Assembly: GCA_026214975.1 (NCBI GenBank)
Contig: CM047805.1
Location: 1,178,001 to 1,242,000 of the forward strand
DNA length: 64,000 nt
Direction of reading: 5' to 3'
DNA from: Gentiana macrophylla
Taxonomy: Eukaryota; Streptophyta; Magnoliopsida; Gentianales; Gentianaceae
Shown: one piece after another, positions 49,072-60,226 of the stretch
Layout of the letters: every line of letters starts with the position of its first letter
Numbering within the stretch: the first letter of the stretch is position 1
Translations under genes and position numbers: made by a program
The notes under the pieces: generated by a model
Seen by the model: only the letters and a program-made list of their open reading frames with translations
Databases searched by the model: none
Told to the model about the DNA's origin: nothing

Positions 49072-49398
49072 CACAATAAAAGATCAAATTTTCCACAAGT
49101 ATTACACCTAAAAAAAACATAAACAAAAATGAAATTGCTATCAAGAAAAATTGTTTTTTAAGTGTCGGCCTACTGATTGCTTTAATTTTCCAGAGAATTT
49201 TAATAAATAAATTTGGTACCAATTTTAATTTTTGAAGAATATATTGGTAGATCTGAAAATAAATAACGGTAGTGTTTCACTTTATTTCTCCGTAAAAAGG
49301 ATAAACCTTTACTGCGTTTTTTTTCAGTAAATAATTATCATTTAATTTAGTTTAAAATTAATTGTATTTAGCTTTTACTTGTAAAAGACTTACAATTA
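49072..49398. other. Upstream region of the golgin gene
   Basis: Presumed 5' UTR and proximal promoter for transcription towards lower coordinates. AT-rich; no convincing TATA box at a standard distance was identified. Confidence 0.4.
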
Positions 49399-50550
49399 AT
49401 TAGGGGTGTTCACGGATATGGATTATCCGAAAATCGAACCGAATTGTAGTAATTTGGTTCGGTTCGGTTATTGTATACCTCCGGTTCGGTTTGATTTGGT
49501 TTGTTAATATAAAACGGCAAAATTCGGTTCGATTCACGGTTAATCTTTGAAAATTAACTTAGTATCGAATCAAAAACGAACAGAATAAAACCGAACCAAT
49601 ATAAGCGAACATATAAGCGAACATATATAACCGAACCGTGAAACAATTACCCGAACGAAATTATATATATTTTATATTTTTAAATTTTTTTTTTTTTTTT
49701 TGAAAAGCGAGCTTTTATTATAAATCGAAAGTGAAAGCGTCCACAACGCGTCTGAAAAGCAATTAAACAAAATACATCAAAGGATCGTTGAAATTAAATT
49801 CCAAGTTAGCGCAAGATTCGCGGCTCGAGTTTCCTGAATTGAGAGGAGAACATTGATCGGTGGGGATTCTCACTACTCTCATGAAAGATTTTATTGCACG
49901 GATCCAGATCGCGGAGGCCATCTCCTGAATTGATAGGCACATTCTCTATTACGTCCACTGAATGTCAATATTACGACTTATCGATCGGTCTGAAGTTTGC
50001 GAGAAGAACTCACCCCAAATGCAGGAGGTTCTTTTCCAAAGCTTCTTCGGTAGAAATGCTGATCGCAGAGCATGCATAGTAGATTCCTCATCGTTTTGAC
50101 ACAATTTACAAGTCGCAGAGTCAGCGACATGCCGCTTAAACAGCGAGACAAGGTGGGGAGAGCCTTATGAGTACTTGCCACATCAAAAAGTTTAGGCCTT
50201 ACTTGGGTCTTTGAGGTTCCAGACGTCGCCCAAACTTGTGCCACCTGGGTGTTACTCTCTTTGGTGAGAAAATCATAACCGCCCGCCACGAATAATTAAT
50301 TCCTCGACTTATTTTCAAAGCTAGCAACCCCAATTTTAGGTTAATCGCGAATTGGACCGATAATTTCGGATTTTCGATTTTTAGGTTAATTGGACCGATA
50401 ATTTGGTTTTGGTTAACCGACCAAATTGAACCATTTTTTCGGTTCGATTACCTTCTTAAATCGGTTCGGTTTGGTTTCAATTTTTAGTAACGAAATTTTG
50501 GTTCGGTTTGATATGTCATTAACCGTCTGAACCGAACCGTGAACACCTAA
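49399..50550. mobile_element. Non-autonomous hAT-type element with nested LINE
   Basis: Left end TTAGGGGTGTTCACGG and right end CCGTGAACACCTAA are inverted copies. The direct repeat CTTACAATTA flanks it (49389-49398 and 50551-50560). Both subterminal regions are packed with GGTTCGGTT/AACCGAACC motifs, as in plant Ac-like hAT elements. No transposase. The middle (49683-50290) is a later LINE insertion. Confidence 0.75.
49683..50290 (-). pseudogene. LINE fragment: zf-RVT region, 3' poly(A)
   Basis: A T run at 49687-49701 is the poly(A) tail of a minus-strand LINE. In shifting frames the minus strand gives CKLCQNDEEST-like and MHALRS-like phrases with a W..F/RSFGKEPPAFG ending, matching the zinc-binding domain that follows L1 reverse transcriptase (zf-RVT). 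The copy is 5'-truncated and full of frameshifts. Confidence 0.6.
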
Positions 50551-50847
50551 CTTACAATTATGGAACAAAATTAAAATGTTAAACGGCCTTACATTTTGGA
50601 CGGAGATAATACATCGCAAGCCAAAAGTACATCGGTGGGCGATAAGCGTCCCAAGTAGCTAAAGCTACTTCCATGCAATCTTACACGAGCTGAACAATAC
50701 GTCGGCCTATTAAACCGCAAGTACATCAGGCGAGGATAAACTCCCCAAGTAACTAATTCTACCGTAGGCAGTCATGTGCTAGTTAGACAATGTGTTGGCC
50801 TTGCCAATGCAACAAACCAAAGAAAAATAACATGACTTAAATTAATG
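50551..50847. other. Spacer with a diverged tandem duplication
   Basis: No gene; dominated by the duplicated unit at 50615-50810. Confidence 0.5.
50615..50810. repeat. Diverged tandem duplication, about 100-bp unit
   Basis: Two units starting CGCAAG (50615 and 50716) share the order gtacatc-ggcga-gataa-c-cccaagta-ctaa...gtcggcc/gttggcc. It is probably LINE-derived; the same phrases are common at plant LINE 3' ends, which is inference. Confidence 0.5.
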
Positions 50848-50996
50848 CAGGGGGCGAATCAGGATATTTTATCGAGGAAATATTTTTCAAAGTGAGTTAT
50901 TCTTTTTACATGATCAAAATATTTTCTAATAAAATATAGAGTTTTATTTTTATAACAAGTGCAGACCGCATTTCATATAAAGTGAATTCGCCTTTG
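50848..50996. mobile_element. hAT-type MITE, 149 bp
   Basis: Ends CAGGGGGCGAATC and GAATTCGCCTTTG are imperfect inverted repeats. No target duplication could be matched. Confidence 0.45.
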
Positions 50997-51006
50997 CTTA
51001 AAATGT

Positions 51007-51330
51007 CTAGCCAAATTTAAACATTTTGACAAAAAGCAGGCCAAGGAATAAAGGTTTGTTTCCTGTGACCGGGGCGTTGGGCGCTAACCAAGGAGTCCGT
51101 CTCGACCACAATCCGCTAAAGCCCCGATAAGGATGCCAAAAATAACACCTCATTACCTGAAAGATCGTTATAAGTTCCAAATCCTCCACACCTAGAAATC
51201 CCATTATACACTGAGAATAAGACCGTTGTATGTGCCCATCATGGTCGTGGAAAATGGCTCCAATTAATTGCTGACGCATCCACCGAGCTAGCCGCGTCTG
51301 TATTAATCTTTACTATTCCTGGCGATAGCG
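51007..51330 (-). pseudogene. LINE RNase H domain fragment
   Basis: On the minus strand SPGIVKINTDAA (about 51330-51295) leads, after a frameshift, into RQQLIGAIFHDHDGHIQRSY and later FSGLWSRRTPW. This is the plant LINE RVT_3 pattern (K-x-N-x-D-A ... G-x-I-x-x-D-x-x-G). It lies outside the hAT element and is out of order relative to the LINE at 49683, so it comes from a separate insertion. Confidence 0.6.
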
Positions 51331-52196
51331 GCGACGACGAATCCGGCCAAGAGGCCCGACACGAGTGCACCAAGGGGATTTTGCATATACGGATAAAACC
51401 AATCGTCTTAGCCTTCACATGTGTGATAAGATTTGCAATATCGACCGGCTTATCATCGTTTAATGTTTTTGAAAAAATATCATTTAATTAACTAATTTGC
51501 TGAATTTTATACTTTTCCATTTTGAAATAATATATTCATGGTCTTATATATTCTTTGAAGGTTAGGGAAGAGCAGATGTGTCTTTTATTATAACGGGGAA
51601 GATGATGAGTTTTAATTCTCGTTCTCAACATGAAATGCAATAAAATTTATAGTCAGACTACACTCAAGCATCATGCATTATCTTATGTTTGTTTTCTCTT
51701 TATATTTGTTTATTTAATCATTTTCATTAATATATGATTCATTATAAATTTAACACGATGATGTAGTGAAATCACCATGTAGAAAATACAAGATTCAAAA
51801 TGTTTTTATATAAACTTTGAGGCATTCTGCGACGTTGTAGAGGCCATAAGTCGCTAGTAAGTTAGTGAGTGTGGGAAGGAAAGCAATGAAAACATTTGTA
51901 TCACAAAGTCACTACTTATGTGTACTCATTTGAAAGATCACATGTCACGCGGCCAAGAGCAACAGCGCGTTTGCGCAATCATAGTTCTTGAGACATATTT
52001 GCTCCGGAAGTCGTGAAAATTCTCGAGGCATTTAGCATTTCCATGTGTTTAAATGATCGAGGTAATTAAGTCACTAAGTGTAAATCGTCTTCAACTCACG
52101 ACTTATTGCGCACAATGAGCCCCACGACTTTTGGTGAATGGTGTGTTGGAGGCATGTCACGGTTCTCTTCCGGCGCCTCCACGATGCGATTACCAT
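51331..52196. other. Intergenic DNA
   Basis: No clear gene. The lower part might hold further decayed beta-glucosidase exons (a FAPGRC-like phrase ends near 52200), but I cannot align more of it. Confidence 0.35.
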
Positions 52197-52325
52197 CATA
52201 CCGAAAATTTGCATCTATCTGGAGCAAAAATTCGAGAGAATATCCATAACCGCTAAAGCTTCATACCGAAAATTGCATCTATCTGGAGCAAAAATTCGAG
52301 AGAATATCCATAACCGCTAAAAGTT
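52197..52325. repeat. Tandem duplication, 65-bp unit
   Basis: Two copies beginning CATACCGAAAATTTGCATCT at 52197 and 52262 differ by one base in the AATTT run and at the ends. The unit duplicates the FAPDRC-like part of the beta-glucosidase pseudogene. Confidence 0.9.
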
Positions 52326-52671
52326 TGAATGGCTCGTTAAAGGTGATCCATGTTTTTACACGCGCAAATTAATTAAGGAGTTACATACACAGCCAAGATA
52401 AAGGTCTTCTTAGTATTCAGGGACATCCCAATGGAAGATTGTAAGACATGGATGAAGTCCTGTATATATATACATATAACATCAAATGAAAACATCAGCT
52501 TTATTATTTAATTGTTGATTTACTGTGTAAAAATATAAACAGTGTGCTATATAATCAAGCATCGTTCAGTCAAACTAAATCGATACCTTGAGCAATAATT
52601 TCATCGATTACCTCGTTGTAGTATCTCACCCCATCCGGATTGTCCCCCCTTCCCTTAGCTTCCCATCCGAA
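52230..52671 (-). pseudogene. GH1 beta-glucosidase pseudogene fragment
   Basis: Three separated pieces on the minus strand keep the GH1 order. 52671-52570 reads NPDGVRYYNEVIDEIIAQGI. About 52470-52410, after an acceptor (tacag), reads CLTIFHWDVPEY, then a stop and ED. 52359-52300 reads VKTWITFNEPFKLLAV, which holds the acid/base glutamate motif T-F-N-E-P. SRIFAPDRC follows, like FAPGRC of the family. The catalytic nucleophile region (ITENG) and both ends are absent. Stops lie between blocks and a 65-bp duplication corrupts the last one. A MITE abuts it at 52680. Confidence 0.75.
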
Positions 52672-52679
52672 ATATATTA

Positions 52680-52989
52680 GTTTGTTTTGGTAGGAGTTTT
52701 TGGGAGTTTTTTGTCACATCACGTCATTTCTTACATTCTCCCACCAATCAAATCTTCAACTATAAATAAAAAATATTAAATCATCTCTCATCATTTCACT
52801 TTATCAACTTTATTATCTTTTTTACCATTATTTTATTCATTATTATACTTTATTTCACCAATTATTTCATAATCTACACGTCATTATTCTACTTTATTTT
52901 ACCCCATCAACTTTCTAATAATTACTTGATCACTTTATATCTAAAAAACTCCAAAAAAAAGCTCAAAAAAAGCTCAACCCAAAACAAAC
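52680..52989. mobile_element. MITE with GTTTGTTTTGG ends
   Basis: About 310 bp. The ends GTTTGTTTTGG / CCAAAACAAAC are perfect over 11 bp and continue as gagtttttgggagttttt against a matching A-rich inverted copy. It stands beside the GH1 exon. The target duplication is unclear. Confidence 0.65.
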
Positions 52990-53029
52990 GCATGACATAT
53001 AGTATATAGACATTTTACCTTTAAAAAAA

Positions 53030-53034
<5 letters not shown>

Positions 53035-53063
<29 letters not shown>
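53035..53063. repeat. (TA)n microsatellite
   Basis: About 14 TA units. Confidence 0.9.
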
Positions 53064-53068
<5 letters not shown>

Positions 53069-53097
53069 GTATATATATAGGGTTGTGTTTTTTTTAA

Positions 53098-53285
53098 TCT
53101 AAAATGAGAAAAAAATGACAAAAAAAAAAGATAGTGGTTGAGAAATAGGACAAAACGCAGCGTATTACTACTACATGTGTTCTACATGTGGTTGTAGCAA
53201 CGTGTAGTAATGAAGTGTGTTTTGTCTTTTCAACCATTATCTTTTTTGTCATTTTTTATTTTAATATCTTATTTTGTCATTCTGG
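53098..53285. mobile_element. Foldback element, about 190 bp
   Basis: Left arm aaaatgagaaaaaaatgaca...gatagtggttgag...gacaaaacgcag pairs with the inverted right arm ...ctgtttt/gtgttttgtc...caaccattatctttt...tgtcatttt. The arms are about 85 bp each with a short centre near 53190. Such MITEs can give small-RNA hairpins. Confidence 0.65.
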
Positions 53286-54088
53286 CAGCACATGACCCCA
53301 AATATGATCGATGTTATGTGTTTCTCGTATCACAATACATAATACGAAAATAAATATAGATCACATATTATTGACTGATTTTATATTTTCTCATAAAACT
53401 CTACTATAATTGGCATGGTGCTATAATAGGCTCCCAGTTGCGTCAGAGTCGTGATGCTTTTTTACAAAAGTATAAAGACACCAAGTCGGGGAAAATACTT
53501 GTGTGGTATAGTGATACTTTCTTTTGGTAGTTGCTTCCGTTCCTATTTAACTATCGTAGTTGTCAAAAATAAAATTTCATTTTTATCTGTCGTAGTTAAA
53601 TTTCCAAATCATTATTTATTATTTTTCTACATCTACCATTATTTATTAAGGAGTGGAAGATTGAAAACATTATTGCATTAATTATATTCAAATGATTTTA
53701 TTGTCATTTTGATGTTAAATAAAAAATTACCTACTCTCCTTACGTATGTGTTTTTTAGCATTGCAATGATTAAATATGAACGGATGGAGTAATAAATTAT
53801 GGTCAATTTTGAGAGATAAAATACATGTGAAAACTCTTCAATTCGAATTGTGAATTAGTCGGATCAATTGTGAATCACGAGACTTAGTTTGTTTGATTCG
53901 TAGAATAGAATGAAATGATTTTTATTCGTTTCGGATATGCAGTATGATCATAAGGTAATGAAATTGAATGAATGAAATGAAAATCGTAAGCTTAGCATGG
54001 GTTGTGGGTAAGAGTGATGTTGGGTAGGGTGAGTGGGTGCGGGTGGGGTGAGTTAGGGTGTGCGAGGTATTGGATGGTGTGTGGTAGG
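53286..54088. other. AT-rich intergenic DNA
   Basis: No gene. GT-rich run at 53995-54085. Confidence 0.5.
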
Positions 54089-54350
54089 TAGAACTGTTAA
54101 GGAGCCGAGCCAAGCCGAGTATTGGTGGTTCGAGCTCGAGCTCGTTTAGCTCATGAACTCGTTCGTTTGTTAAACGAACAAAAAAATTGTTCGAACTCGG
54201 CTCGTTTCAAAAATGAAATGTTCGAGCTCGGCTCGTTAAATATATTGTTGTCTTCCAACTCAGTATGGCTCGAGTTTGCAAATCTCAAGTATGGCTCGTT
54301 AAACATATTGTTTATGGATAGTTCGCAACTCGAGCATGGCTCGAGCTTTC
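54089..54350. mobile_element. One end of an hAT-type element (GCTCGAGCTCG motifs)
   Basis: From tagaactgttaaggagccga the DNA carries many CGAGCTCG / GGCTCG motifs. This is the subterminal style of another Ac-like hAT family. No opposite end found. Confidence 0.4.
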
Positions 54351-54475
54351 ATCTTTTCTACTGTCTCAAAAATTTCCCAATTGTAACCTTCCTATCTAAT
54401 TTTTATTTTTATTTCCTTTTTTCCTCCTTTAATCTCTATCTGGTCATCGTTGTCTCTATTAAAATCTTTTTTTTC

Positions 54476-54770
54476 CGTTAGGGTACACCCCACCATGTCT
54501 TTTCTTACGTTTATTTTGTTAGATTACACCCCTCAATTTCTTTTTCTTCCATTTCTTTTGTTAGGGTACAACCCTCCGCTCCTTTTCTTTTTTGTTTAGG
54601 GAATCAACTTCGCTCCACGTATTTTTATTTTCATGACTCCTTCACGTTTTCGGGTCATCCATTTTTTTAGGGTATGTCCCTCCCACTATATTCTCCTCTC
54701 TATACCTTATTCTATGACTTCTTTCTATCCCAGTTTTTTTTTACGGTATGCTATTCCCTCCGCATATTTC
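54476..54770. repeat. Degenerate repeat, TTAGGGTACACCCC units
   Basis: Units like gttagggtacacccc recur at about 54478, 54519, 54566, 54602, 54665 and 54742, separated by T-rich spacers of 25-65 bp. Decayed minisatellite. Confidence 0.5.
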
Positions 54771-54888
54771 CTCTCTATCGCAGGATTCCGGCAATTTCAG
54801 GTTGGGAAGCAGTTGATGCCGATTGATCTGGTGAAGTTGTTGCAGACACGATGTGAAGGAAATGTTCATTCATTACAAGTCAATCTCC

Positions 54889-55245
54889 ATGTTCATTATT
54901 GTAATCAATCACATTTATTGTGTATTGTTGTGTTTAATTATGACTATGTAGTATAAATTACTCTTATTGTCTTCAATCAAATCAATGGAAAATACTTTCC
55001 CTCAATTGATTTGAGGGTTCGATCATATTAATGTCACAAACCCACATCCTAACATTTCTCTGTAGAGATCGCTCGGGACCGAAAAACGCTAGGCCGAGAG
55101 CTCCGACACTATAACAACAATTGAGGAAAGTATATTCCATTGATTTGATTGAAAGTCTGATAGTATCTGCTATTTATACTACATAAACCATAATGTAAAC
55201 ATAATAATGCACAATAAATACGATTGATTACAATAATTCATTTCC
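54889..55245. repeat. Inverted repeat, 115-bp arms
   Basis: 54889-55003 and 55130-55245 are inverted copies (tattgtaatcaatca...; atcaaatcaatggaa.atac). Between them lies 126 bp with the phrase tcgctcgggaccgaaaaac. It may be two LTR edges in opposite orientation or a foldback element. Confidence 0.6.
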
Positions 55246-55499
55246 AATGATTTTGTGTATCTAGAATATTCTCAACATACAATATAATATACACTTAAAT
55301 TCAAAAAATATAATGAACATAATATTTCGTTTTTTGCAAAATGAAACGTCTGCCATTTCCTGAAATTGGAATATTACGGCTATTATTTAAGTATATATAT
55401 ATATATACACTATACATTATACACAATGCAAGGCCTTTAGCCACAGCTCACTTAGAGGAATTATTAATATCTTGAACTTAAGTAAAACAATACAAAACT

Positions 55500-55742
55500 A
55501 TTAAGGGCGTTGGAATTGCGATCCTCTGCCGTGGTGCGCGATGAGCGGCGTCGTCGTTTTTTTGGCTGCAGCTGACACCGCTTTTAATTTAAATACACGA
55601 CACCGTTTTGAGCGTGATTTTGTTTTGTTTTTTTTTTGTCGGAACCAAACGGCGTCGTTTGTACATAAAACGACGTCGTTTTGTATCACAGCAGCCCCTG
55701 CTGTATGCTTTTTACAGCAGAGGATCGGGGTCCAAAGGCGTT
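55500..55742. mobile_element. MITE with GATCCTCTGC ends and ACGACGTCG motifs
   Basis: The end GCGATCCTCTGCCGT is inverted at GCAGAGGATCGGGG (55720-55733). Inside are several ACGAC(G/A)(T/C)CGTTTT motifs. The phrase cagcagaggatc also stands beside the MITE at 20598, so a family relation is possible. Confidence 0.5.
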
Positions 55743-55989
55743 GTAAGTGCCACTAAATGAATCTACGATGACATCATACTTTACCTAGATTTACTTTTAC
55801 GGCGATTAAATAATTTTACATATATAAAGTCGAATATCAAACTTATAATTGACCTTTGAGAGATTGAATATCAGTGTGATACACCAATAACATATTTGTG
55901 TCAATAAAACAACAAAATATTAATAGGAATAAAATATACAAGGACTAAATAGTCATTTGACAAACCTACCAAAGCACTAGCGGGAGCAC

Positions 55990-57310
55990 GAGAAATCCCT
56001 ACATATAAAGCGATGCCGAGCAACCCAAAATCTTTACTCGTGTATCTAAGCTTTTCAAATGCTTAGCTCTCTCGTCGGCCGTCGCCGTTTGATTTTCCGG
56101 TTGTGAAAGAATCATCTTTCAGTTCGCATTGATACTGTTTTTCATCTCCTTTGATTCAATTTTTATAATTATATGTTTGTAGTTCATTGAGGTAACAAGC
56201 GATGAAGAGAAGATGAAATTGAACGTGATAGCAATGGCGATCTTCAATCGTTCTGCTACTTGAACTTTCATTTCTATTTGGTTCGTATTCACTGAGCTCA
56301 TCTTCTACCTCTTTGAAGTAAAATTAGACATTTTTTGTTGTTTTAATTTCTGGATTATGTGAATCCGAAGGACCTATGGACGAAGTGTTTCAATCTATGC
56401 ACTTTGAGCCAAGTTTGCCTTCGTAAATCGATTTCAGAATCTGGTCGCCGAATCGGATTCAATTGTATTGCTGATTCGGTTTTCTCAAATGTAGATTCAA
56501 TCTTCGAACATTTGTGTCTTTTTAGATTGCTTTTTTTTTTTTGGAGTTGGTTAAAGCGAAGGTCCCAGCGGAGAGGTGAAAGTACTCTTTTAATTGAGGC
56601 CTCTCTAACAAAAAAAATTGTTTACCTTCGAAGATTTATGCCGAATCGTAGGATGCCCAAAATTCTCAAATGTTTTTGTGCATCTAAAACCTTCGGCTAT
56701 ATTTTTCATTCTTGAAATTTTAGTGTTTTTTTTTTCTTCTTGATTTTCTTGTAGGAAATACATTAAAGAATCTGTTTTTAAAGCTGCAAATGAGGATTTT
56801 GTTAGCATGGAACAAATGATATAATCAGTTGTTGTTTGTTACCACAGTTTTAACAGCCATGGATTTGAATCATCAGTTTATGATTTTGATTCTTTCTTTA
56901 TGCACTTCTTTTATGATTCATCTTTCTATTTTAGACATGGGTTTGAGATTGCTTAGCTTTTTAGTGTGTCAAGCACCAATCTTTTACAGAGGGCTGTTCT
57001 AGATACATGAATTGAAAGCAAGAAAGCAACCTGTCTGTTATGGTGATGGAGATTTAGCAAAGCTGCCATTGCAAGAATCAATAGAGTAAATGTTGTCAGT
57101 GCATATCAGACCTTGTAGCAGCATATTTGTATATGATGTTTTAGATTAAGTTAGTAACTTCATTGAGACCATATCACAAACACTTAAGTGGCAATTTCAG
57201 CTAGCAGTGTATGCAAGTAATAGTTGTGCCACATTGTTGTATAGCTTATAGGTAAATGTAGTCTAATCCCCATTTGTGTTCAATCAATGAAATACAAGTC
57301 ATTTTATTCT
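55990..57310 (+). other. Candidate transcription unit, product unknown
   Basis: A TATA-like catataaag (about 56001) precedes tctttactcgtgtatc and an ATG at 56059 opening MLSSLVGRRRLIFRL, a short basic N-terminus. Farther on, a block near 57010-57085 reads KQPVCYGDGDLAKLPLQESI before a stop and is preceded by an AG acceptor. Between them I cannot build a continuous frame. An old small gene or a noncoding transcript are both possible. Confidence 0.2.
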
Positions 57311-57328
57311 TCTTCAATGGCTTTTGCT

Positions 57329-57370
<42 letters not shown>
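57329..57370. repeat. (TA)n(CA)n microsatellite
   Basis: About 13 TA units followed by six CA units. Confidence 0.9.
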
Positions 57371-57953
57371 ATATAAGTATGTTTACTAACCTTGAATGCC
57401 TGGCCTTTGTTTGATGAAATTATGTAGCGTTTGCGATGAATGTCAAGTTTTTTCGGCTTCATCGTGTAGAATTGACTTTTAAAAAGTGTAATGTTTCTTT
57501 GTGCTATGTCACTAATTGTGGGTTGAGCAACTAAATGCTCTTAAATCAGTTCATACTACATTAATTTTGGGAATAGTACGACAAGAATAATTATGCTTTT
57601 GATTGGCCTTTCCCAAGAGCAACTAAGATTTACCATCAATTTTCTGTTTAAATCATCAATTTGGTGTAAACTTTTCTGTTAAATTTTATCAACTCCAACG
57701 ATTTTATACAAAAAAGAATATTCTTGAAATATCCCATATCCATGTTCAAAAAAATGTTTTATTCTTCACAAAAGAAAAAGAAAAAAAAAAAGGAATAGTA
57801 TTTGCTGGTGTCCTTTCACAAGCAAATTTATCGGAGAATTTCATCTTCCCACCAATTTGGTGGGGAAAATACATGACCATTGGGTTGGTGAAAAGAGCCT
57901 CTGTTGGAGTTGCTTTATGTCTCTAAAATCTCCGACAAAGATATCAGATCAAT

Positions 57954-58149
57954 TGTAGTCCATCAAAGGTGGGTTAAGGTTGTATCTACAGGGACATGAG
58001 GTCAAATAGTGAAAGACTATTGTTTTGATCTAAGTTAACAAATGCCAATCTGTAGTCCATCAAAGGTGGGTTAAGGTTGTATCTATAGGGACATGAGGTC
58101 AAATAGTGAAAGACTATTGTTTTGATCTAAGTTAACAAATGCCAATCTG
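57954..58149. repeat. Tandem duplication, 97-bp unit
   Basis: TGTAGTCCATCAAAGGTGGG starts both copies (57954 and 58051). They differ by one C/T substitution (ctacaggg / ctataggg), so the duplication is young. Confidence 0.95.
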
Positions 58150-58860
58150 TAAAGGTCCATCTCTAATGCTCAATCAAGCTAAAGATTAAATACGTAAAGG
58201 GTGATTAAATTAAATGGTAAAAGCTTAGTCAAGATAACGCAATGATCGTCCATTTAATTTGATATGAATATTACTAACCTACCATCCATTAATGATCATG
58301 TGTTATGTTATTGATGCAAACCTCTAATCTAGTAACTACCCTTATATGAGTGTATGCACTTATGTCTCTTCTTTGGTTTAAATGAACTACTTTAAATCTA
58401 ATGATTCGACATGCTGAAGCTATAAGGTGCATAAATAAACTATAAATCCCATGTAAGATATTGAGTTCCACTTAAGGTTGGTTTGATCTGAGTTTCCTTA
58501 TTCCTTTTATCACATAAAATCTCCCGTCGGTCTTATCTAAGTGTGTACACATGCGTGAAATAACAAACATAAGATTCTAACAAGAATGTTCAGACATCCC
58601 CAATCAACTAATAGAGAAACAAAATTATTACAAATACATCATCTTGGCTAGTTACTAACTATCCACTCATAGCTATGAAATCCAATATGTCACTTAACAA
58701 GTAAGACTAAGTATTTATCTAACCAAAAGCTATGAACTTCAAGAAGAGAAACATACATTCAAAATCAAAATAGCTCTAATGGAGTTACCAAAAGATGAGA
58801 ACTTGTTTTACAAAAGATTCTAAGATAAAAACAAGAATTCTTAATGTTAACAAATGATAT
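58150..58860. other. AT-rich intergenic DNA
   Basis: No gene or element recognised. Confidence 0.5.
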
Positions 58861-59480
58861 TGTCGGAAATATAATGGTAGAATGGTAGCGGTAACTGTAT
58901 TTAAAGGTGGATATCTGGCTAAATATGTGTGATTTCTCCGGCGAGGTGTTGTAGTTTTTACGGACAACGGTGGTTGGACTCAATATTTGTAGAAGACGAA
59001 GATGGAGTCGACAAATTGATAGAGTCGGGTCTGTTTTTTCTCTTATATGAAGGATAATGATTTACAAAGTGCCGCTATTTATAGGCGGATTGCTAATGAC
59101 GATTAGGCTAATCGTGACAAGACATAATTAAACAAGGTGGGACATAATTAAATACGAGTACAATATAAAACATCCTGGAGAGTTAGTAAGGCGGCTTCAC
59201 TTGGAGCGGACCCACTCTCTTGGTCGCCTCTCGTTGTCTTGTGTGAATCATGATTGCCTTATTATGCGGGCGCAGTCCGGCCTGGCGGACTGTGAACTGG
59301 GACCAGGGGGTTCGGCCCTCTGTCCTTAACGCAGAGTTGAGTTGACTGGCTATGCGGCCTTCGGCCTGATCCGGCTTGCGATCATGCGGATTGGTGGCGA
59401 CGAGGACCGTTGTTTGGCAGTGGACCCCCGTACGGATCCAGTTGAGAATCCAAAGGGTCATTCGCGGGTTTGGCATAACA
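58861..59480 (-). mobile_element. LTR-like unit, copy 1 (minus orientation)
   Basis: TGTCGGAAATATAATGG ... GGGTTTGGCATAACA has TG...CA ends on both strands. On the minus strand a CCTATAAATAGC TATA box (59085-59076) is followed by a plausible R/U5. The right-hand 480 bp is repeated at 61476-61969. Flanking 5-mers (gatat / atgtc) do not match, so the left boundary may be wrong or the element rearranged. Confidence 0.5.
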
Positions 59481-59651
59481 ATGTCTTCCTACTCCGTGCC
59501 TTGCCTGTTTGCATAAAAAGGGAAGGTGGGGAGTAGAGTGGTCGGCGGCTCGATTTACCGTGTTCGGTGATCTCACCGTAAGTAATTAGATGCGAACTAT
59601 GGGCGTCGGGCTTAGATCGGCGTTTATGGCGTCGCGACTTCTTTGAGAGAT

Positions 59652-59830
59652 CTTTGTGCTATAAAGCGGACATGCTTCGGCACCGCTATTAAGCGGACAT
59701 GCTTCGGCACTGTACTATTAAGCGGACAGGTTTGTGCAGCTTTTATGGCCTAAAGTGACTCGATGTGAGGTGCTGCGCTATGAAACGGACATGCTTACGT
59801 GTCATGCTATGAAGCGGACGGACTTGGATG
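59652..59830. repeat. Array of AAGCGGACATGCTTCGGCAC units
   Basis: Five units: about 59652, 59686, 59716, 59776 and 59806, each starting ctat(a/t/g)aagcggaca. The first two are nearly identical. Unit length is 30-34 bp with one longer gap. Confidence 0.75.
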
Positions 59831-60023
59831 TTGGGGAGGGAGGATCTGAGGCGAAGCCGCTGAGAGTTGTAACGGTTAGGAAAGATATCCGAAGGGTTGC
59901 TGATGTGACGACTGATGTGGAGAGCTGCGAACTTTGATTGGCAGAGGACACCTCGGTAACTATGCCTTGCTATAATGGCATTTGAATTTTGAATTATGAG
60001 GCGACATTTCGGATTCCCACTCT

Positions 60024-60226
60024 GTCTATAAAAGGAGGACCTCTTCAATACTAAAACACTTTCGCGAAATCCGACTTTTCCTTAGCATGAAATTCCGGCG
60101 AGTCTTTGAGTTTTCCAATGTGGTCAAGCAGTTTCTGGTAGTGAGCAAGGAGTTTCTGGCGATTTCTTAGAGATTTCCGATGTGAACTTGCGTCTTCCGA
60201 TCGGTATTCAAATCTTCAATTCCAGG
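60024..60226 (+). promoter_or_regulatory. TATA box and possible leader exon
   Basis: TCTATAAAAGG at 60024-60034 is followed 25-35 bp later by caatactaaaacactttcgc and, at 60226, by a donor CAG/gtaaaa. The repeat array lies upstream. This looks like a transposon or gene promoter with an untranslated first exon; nothing downstream identifies the gene. Confidence 0.35.

Noticed and set aside
53995..54085. Telomere-like GT-rich run
   Set aside because: The gggtgagtgggtgcggg-type sequence has no TTTAGGG periodicity.
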